Shown here in pieces: positions 60,100-64,000 of a stretch of DNA of 64,000 bases (the stretch's first letter is position 1; every line of letters begins with the position of its first letter). A program made the translations under genes and the position numbers. Below the pieces are notes generated by a model. That model was not told where the DNA came from. It made no database searches and saw only the letters and a program-made list of their open reading frames with translations. The stretch is taken from NCBI GenBank assembly GCA_964058845.1, contig CAXKVR010000026.1:254654-318653 (forward strand), in the 5' to 3' direction. This DNA comes from Carex sylvatica (taxonomy: Eukaryota > Streptophyta > Magnoliopsida > Poales > Cyperaceae).

Positions 60100-61407
60100 A
60101 AATCAAGTCGACTTCCCATCTAGTGCAGGCCACACAGATTTTATGAAGGCCGCACTAATGCCAATCTTGCCTTATTTTGTGATATATTAGATTTGCTGCC
60201 ATTTCGAGAGGATTGCTTTCCAAGACAAAGGAATTGCTATATATTGGTAGGGAGGCAGTAGGAGAAGATCATTTTTTAACTAAGCTTTTATTTTACACAT
60301 CTTTCTACATCTTTTCTATCTTCTCCAAGTGATTCAAGGCGATTGGAGCGAAGGATTGAAGTATTGCCCGAGCAAGGAGAATGGTGCATTCTATTCTCTT
60401 TCTTGTTTTTCTTAGTTTTTATCATGTTTACTTTTGTATTTCTCTTGAATGTTAACGCACCTATGAGAGGCTAAATTTTCTCTCTAGGGGCTTAGGCTTT
60501 AAACATGAACTTGTGTTAAAATCTATCTTAGTTGGATATTTTTCTCTATGATGATTGTTTGCTTGCATGTTTGTTCTTGATGATTTTATAATTCATGTGC
60601 TTATATGATTTGTGTGCTTGTTAATTAGTGTCATGTTTAGGTTTAACAAACTTAAAGTGCTAGGATCAAAGAATTGATGGTACCAAATTGTATACATGAA
60701 TAACCTTAGGATTAAGATTAGAAATGACCAAATCTATTTCTTAGTCCGGAACCATAAGAAACAAAGATTGAATTGAGGTGAATGACTTAATCGTAAAGCC
60801 TCATATTTTATTGGGACTCCTAGAATTGAACCAAATATTGATATGAAGAACTTAATTGTGAAGTATTGATATTTAGGAATAAGCTAGGCTAACCTGTGCT
60901 TATGGTTTAGATAACAAGGGTGAAGAACTTAATCGTGAAATTCGAATTATCTAGGCACGTCATTAATTCACGAAAGTGATCCTTTTTGATATTTAAGGCT
61001 TAGAAACCCCATAATTGCAAACATGAATTTAGAAACCAACTAAGTGTTGATTTGACCAAGTGATTGTATGTTGAAAGTTCCTAGACTTCTATCTCATTAA
61101 ATCACAAAACTCATTTTATTTGTTTGTTTTAAATTATTTTATTTAAATTCAACTCTCACTTCGGGTATTGAACCCACAAAATAAATTTACAAACAAACCC
61201 CCCATTTACTTTTATTGCACTATTTTAGAATTAATTAATTTAGTAAAAAGTAATATTTTCCGTTGTCTTTGGATTGATACCTAAACTACTACAAGGATAG
61301 GTTGTATGCTTGCAACTGACCTATTATTGTGTACTAAAATTTTATAAATTTAAAAGTAAAAAAGTGTATTAAATTGACCAATAATCCTATACCTAAAATA
61401 CACAACA
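60100..61407 (+). repeat. Sequence related to the 1.8-kb solo LTR, inside the CACTA element
   Basis: Shared with 12150-13396 in the same order: 'gcgaaggattgaag', 'ctatgagaggctaa' against 'ccatgagagactaa', 'gggtattgaacccaca', 'actacaagg(c/a)taggttgt'-like and the end 'cctaaaat(a/t)cacaaca'. The 5' part of the LTR is not recognisable, so the CACTA element carries a partial copy. Confidence 0.7.
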
Positions 61408-62025
61408 TCAGTATTGGTACTCAACACTGACTATTTTTATAAACCGTTAGTGTTGAGTACCAACACTGACTGTTTTTCATGCGTTAGTGTTGGTGTTCAA
61501 CACTGACTGTTTTTTGAAAATCGTCAGTGTTGATAGCCAACACTGACTGTTTTTAAAGCGTCAGTGTTGAATCACAACGCTGACTGTTATTTATTAAAAG
61601 GGTCAGTGTAGTATGAGCAATACTGATGCTTTACTTAAAATAGTCAGTGATTAAGAGTCGGTGAAAGAGTTTTTTATACTAGTGATTTTACATTTTTTCT
61701 AAATTATTTTACTATTTTTTTTAGATAAGATATTGTATAGAATGGTTCAAAATTCAGATAAATTATTTGAATTTTAAAAACAAAAATATTGACCCACTGT
61801 ACGAACTATTGGTCGCTATACATAGTATTATAGTCTCACTCTTAACAAAAATCATTCAAACTGCTCGACAATCAACAATATATCCTCTAAGTTTTTTATA
61901 GCAGCATGTGCTACTAACTTTGTAATTTTGTCACAAAATATAGTAAAAATGTAAAACACAAATAATAAAATTAAGCATAAAAAATGTACTCTCTGTGCAT
62001 ATCTTTAAAATGTACATCTTGCGCA

Positions 62026-62606
62026 TAGGTGTGTCAATGGTACCTTTTTAGCCATTTATCTCATCCGTATCATATTTGATAAAACGAGTATGGATAATAT
62101 TTTTTTTCGTTAGTTTATTAAATATGGGTATGGATAAGAATTTTTTTCATTAACTAAATAAGTAAGGATATGAGTAATTACTATTTCGTACCCGTTACCC
62201 TATAGGGTAATTATAAAATCTAAATATATATTCAATTTAATTTCCAATCCACCTAAATATATATTCGTGTTTTGAATTTTCTCTCTTTATAAAAAATAAT
62301 TTAGTTGGAATTGCTTGCACATTTATTTTTATTTTTTTATTATAAATGCAATTACATGTGTGTGAAATGAATGAGTTTTTGATGTTTAATTTGTAAAATA
62401 CAATAAAACTAATTATTATATTAGTATTATCCATTATTCATCCATCCGTTATCATTTTGTTAGCCGATAATATTAATGGGTAAGGATAGGGTAGAGTAAG
62501 ATCAACTTTTAATGGGTATGGATAGGGTATGGGTGAAGTCAATTTTAATGGATATGAATATGAAAATGTCTCCACCCAATCCGTACTGTACCTATTGACA
62601 CCCCTA
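62026..62606. mobile_element. hAT-like non-autonomous element, 581 bp
   Basis: The left end TAGGTGTGTCAATGGTACC and right end 'gtacctattgacaccccta' are inverted repeats of the TAGGGGTGTCAA type found in plant hAT derivatives. Flanks TTGCGCA and TTGAGCG are only partly alike, so the TSD is weak. The interior has repeated 'atgggtatggatagg' phrases. Confidence 0.65.
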
Positions 62607-63679
62607 GTTGAGCGTTCTATTCAAAACTTTTAAAACAAAAAATAAAATAATACCCAAATGGTTTATTTGGGAAAAATAATTAAAAAATAATTATTGATTG
62701 ATCTGTTGGTGTTCGACAACTGGAAGCACAAGTTATCAGTTCCGAGTTTGGTAGAACCACGATTTGAAATAACCTTCATTATTCATTAATTACTTATCAA
62801 TAATTCGGAAGACTTTGCGGTCCCATCAGCATCAGATTAAATTTGATCTAATATTCAATCAGTATCAATGTTCATGAGCGCGGTTTAGATTAATAGACAA
62901 ACTTTTAATATAAATTGTCCACATAAATTTTAATACATACCAAATTATTCTTATTTGATTTGATGCCTATCGGTATACCTCCAGTTTATAAGGAATAATG
63001 ATCCAATAATGCATATAATTATTGTCTAGAAATTTCTCCGTTAATGACCGCACATTATGCATGCGAACTTGATGCGAATTTTTCGGATAAATGCGAAATT
63101 TGTACAATACAACAAAGATATAGACGTTACCATTCACGAACTAGCGAAAAGCGAAATATACTAACGACAATTATTACATATCTCTAAAATTTATGCCTCT
63201 AAAAAATCATTTTTGTAAAATATGATTCGAATGTAAATCATTTGCAAAGTACACCTTGAGCATCATCTCCTATTGTTTGGAAGTTCTATCCGAAGCAGAT
63301 TTTATCCTGTTCTATTTTGAAGAATTTCTAGAAACTAAAAAGAATAATCTGTTCGATTTTTGCTGTTGAGCAAGGAATTCCACAAAGATATCATATTCTC
63401 CTCTCTATTGAATTAATAGGCAGGCCTACGGGCCGTTAGGAAAGCAAAAAAAAAAATATAGGCAAAAAGTTCAACCAAAATTTTCGGGCCCATAAATATG
63501 TAATAGAGCCCAATTTCCAGCAGCGAGAATGCAAACAATGGAAACCGCCTTATTAATCTTTGGGCTTTACCAAGAACTTGAAATATTTTGTAAGGCCCAT
63601 GAGACAAAGGAAAGAGAGCGGAAGGAAGATCGATTCTAATGTACTCAGGTTCCTTGTTTCATAACGCTAAAATCGAGTC
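62607..63679. other. AT-rich stretch, no gene seen
   Basis: No coding region, RNA gene or repeat border could be supported here; the minus-strand ORF at 63413-63607 has no recognisable domain. Confidence 0.5.
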
Positions 63680-64000
63680 TCGCTAGTATAATATCAGTGT
63701 TATTTAAGTTTATATAATATTAACTTTAAAATATATCGATTCAACTTCAAATGGTGAATTCAAATAATTCAAACTGATCTAAATCATTAATTGTGCGTTT
63801 ACATGTAAATTTATAAATTTTCAAATTTATTTAGTATCAAGTCAAGCAGTCAGATGAGTGAGTTTTTAAGTTAATTTTAATACATTAATTTTTCAATATT
63901 TTTACCGCTTGATTTGATACTAAAATAACTCGAAAATATAAAATTTTTGCATGTAAATGCATCACTCATAAAGTAAATTAGTTTGAACAGTTTGAATTAA
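63680..64000. mobile_element. MITE, family F-like, running to the window edge
   Basis: The phrases 'ttagtatcaagtcaagcagt' and 'gcatcactcataaagtaaat' match the family-F element at 33166-33585 in order. The right end lies beyond the window. Confidence 0.5.

Larger units (their letters stand above)
58185..61684. mobile_element. Non-autonomous CACTA (En/Spm) transposon, 3500 bp
   Basis: It starts CACTAGTACAAAAAAA and ends TTTTTTATACTAGTG, with a perfect 3-bp duplication ATT (58182-58184, 61685-61687). Subterminal zones (58200-58460, 61405-61680) carry many copies of 'acactgactgttttt' in both orientations, the arrays bound by CACTA transposases. No transposase gene. The interior holds a kinase exon fragment (59774-59874) and sequence related to the solo LTR at 11603-13396 (about 60100-61407). 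It lies inside a MITE. Confidence 0.92.
58044..61841. mobile_element. Mutator-type MITE, family A, split by a CACTA element
   Basis: Left end GAGTGAGGTTATGGTACTAT, right end 'atagtattatagtctcactc'. A perfect 9-bp duplication TTAACAAAA flanks the pair (58035-58043, 61842-61850). Without the CACTA insert the MITE is about 295 bp and its core reads continuously. Confidence 0.87.
57560..62000. repeat. Local duplication, unit 2, split by nested transposons
   Basis: 57560-58043 matches unit 1 up to 'ggacagatatatattaacaa', and the match resumes at about 61851 with 'atcattcaaactgctcgaca' (unit 1: 'atcatttcaaactactcgac'). The gap is exactly the MITE/CACTA nest, so the insertions postdate the duplication or unit 1 lost nothing there. 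Confidence 0.72.

Noticed and set aside
58200..61680. CRISPR-like array from the repeated 'cagtcagtgttg' motifs
   Set aside because: Motifs are irregularly spaced, in both orientations and confined to the ends of a CACTA transposon in plant DNA; they are transposase-binding repeats.

Overview
This is an AT-rich nuclear segment of a flowering plant, probably a eudicot. It has multi-exon genes with GT-AG introns, a Ty1/copia element with a tRNA-iMet primer site, a Helitron, CACTA and Mutator-type elements, and a plant receptor-like-protein relic. Exon borders, target-site duplications (TSDs) and repeat ends were placed by eye. Nothing was aligned to a database, so species and exact orthology are open.

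Only two protein-coding genes look intact, both on the minus strand. At 2059-8640 a 14-exon gene encodes a signal peptide peptidase-like aspartyl protease (547 aa) with signal peptide, PA domain, and YD, GFGD and PAL motifs; its last intron is of the GC-AG class. At 36443-44944 a 9-exon gene encodes an 812-aa UspA / coiled-coil / kinase-like / U-box protein (PUB33 type) whose kinase motifs look non-catalytic. A third locus, 26007-32026, is a dead leucine-rich-repeat receptor-like protein gene. It carries four in-frame stops that all fit C-to-T change, plus a 47-bp duplication. One of its introns holds two back-to-back MITEs, one of which is split by a Helitron.

Region by region: 1-2058 non-coding; 2059-8640 SPPL gene with MITEs in three introns; 8641-15370 nested small MITEs, a Helitron end and a 1.8-kb solo LTR; 15371-20660 a MITE-like element split by a 4.8-kb copia element with identical LTRs; 20661-25619 hairpin, hAT-like element and a 1.4-kb non-autonomous MULE; 26007-32026 RLP pseudogene; 32027-36442 MITEs and a LINE relic; 36443-44944 U-box kinase gene with a large foldback in intron 1; 45000-55486 AT-rich sequence with SINE-like and MULE-type MITEs; 55950-62000 a local duplication whose second copy holds a MITE that was itself split by a 3.5-kb CACTA element carrying a captured kinase exon; 62026-64000 a hAT-like element and a truncated MITE.

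The most interesting signal is the set of Mutator-type miniature elements. Several families with different ends and 9-bp TSDs share one palindromic core, as if ends and core were exchangeable modules. These elements repeatedly serve as targets for other transposons (Helitron, CACTA, another MITE). I did not find a new multi-gene system.
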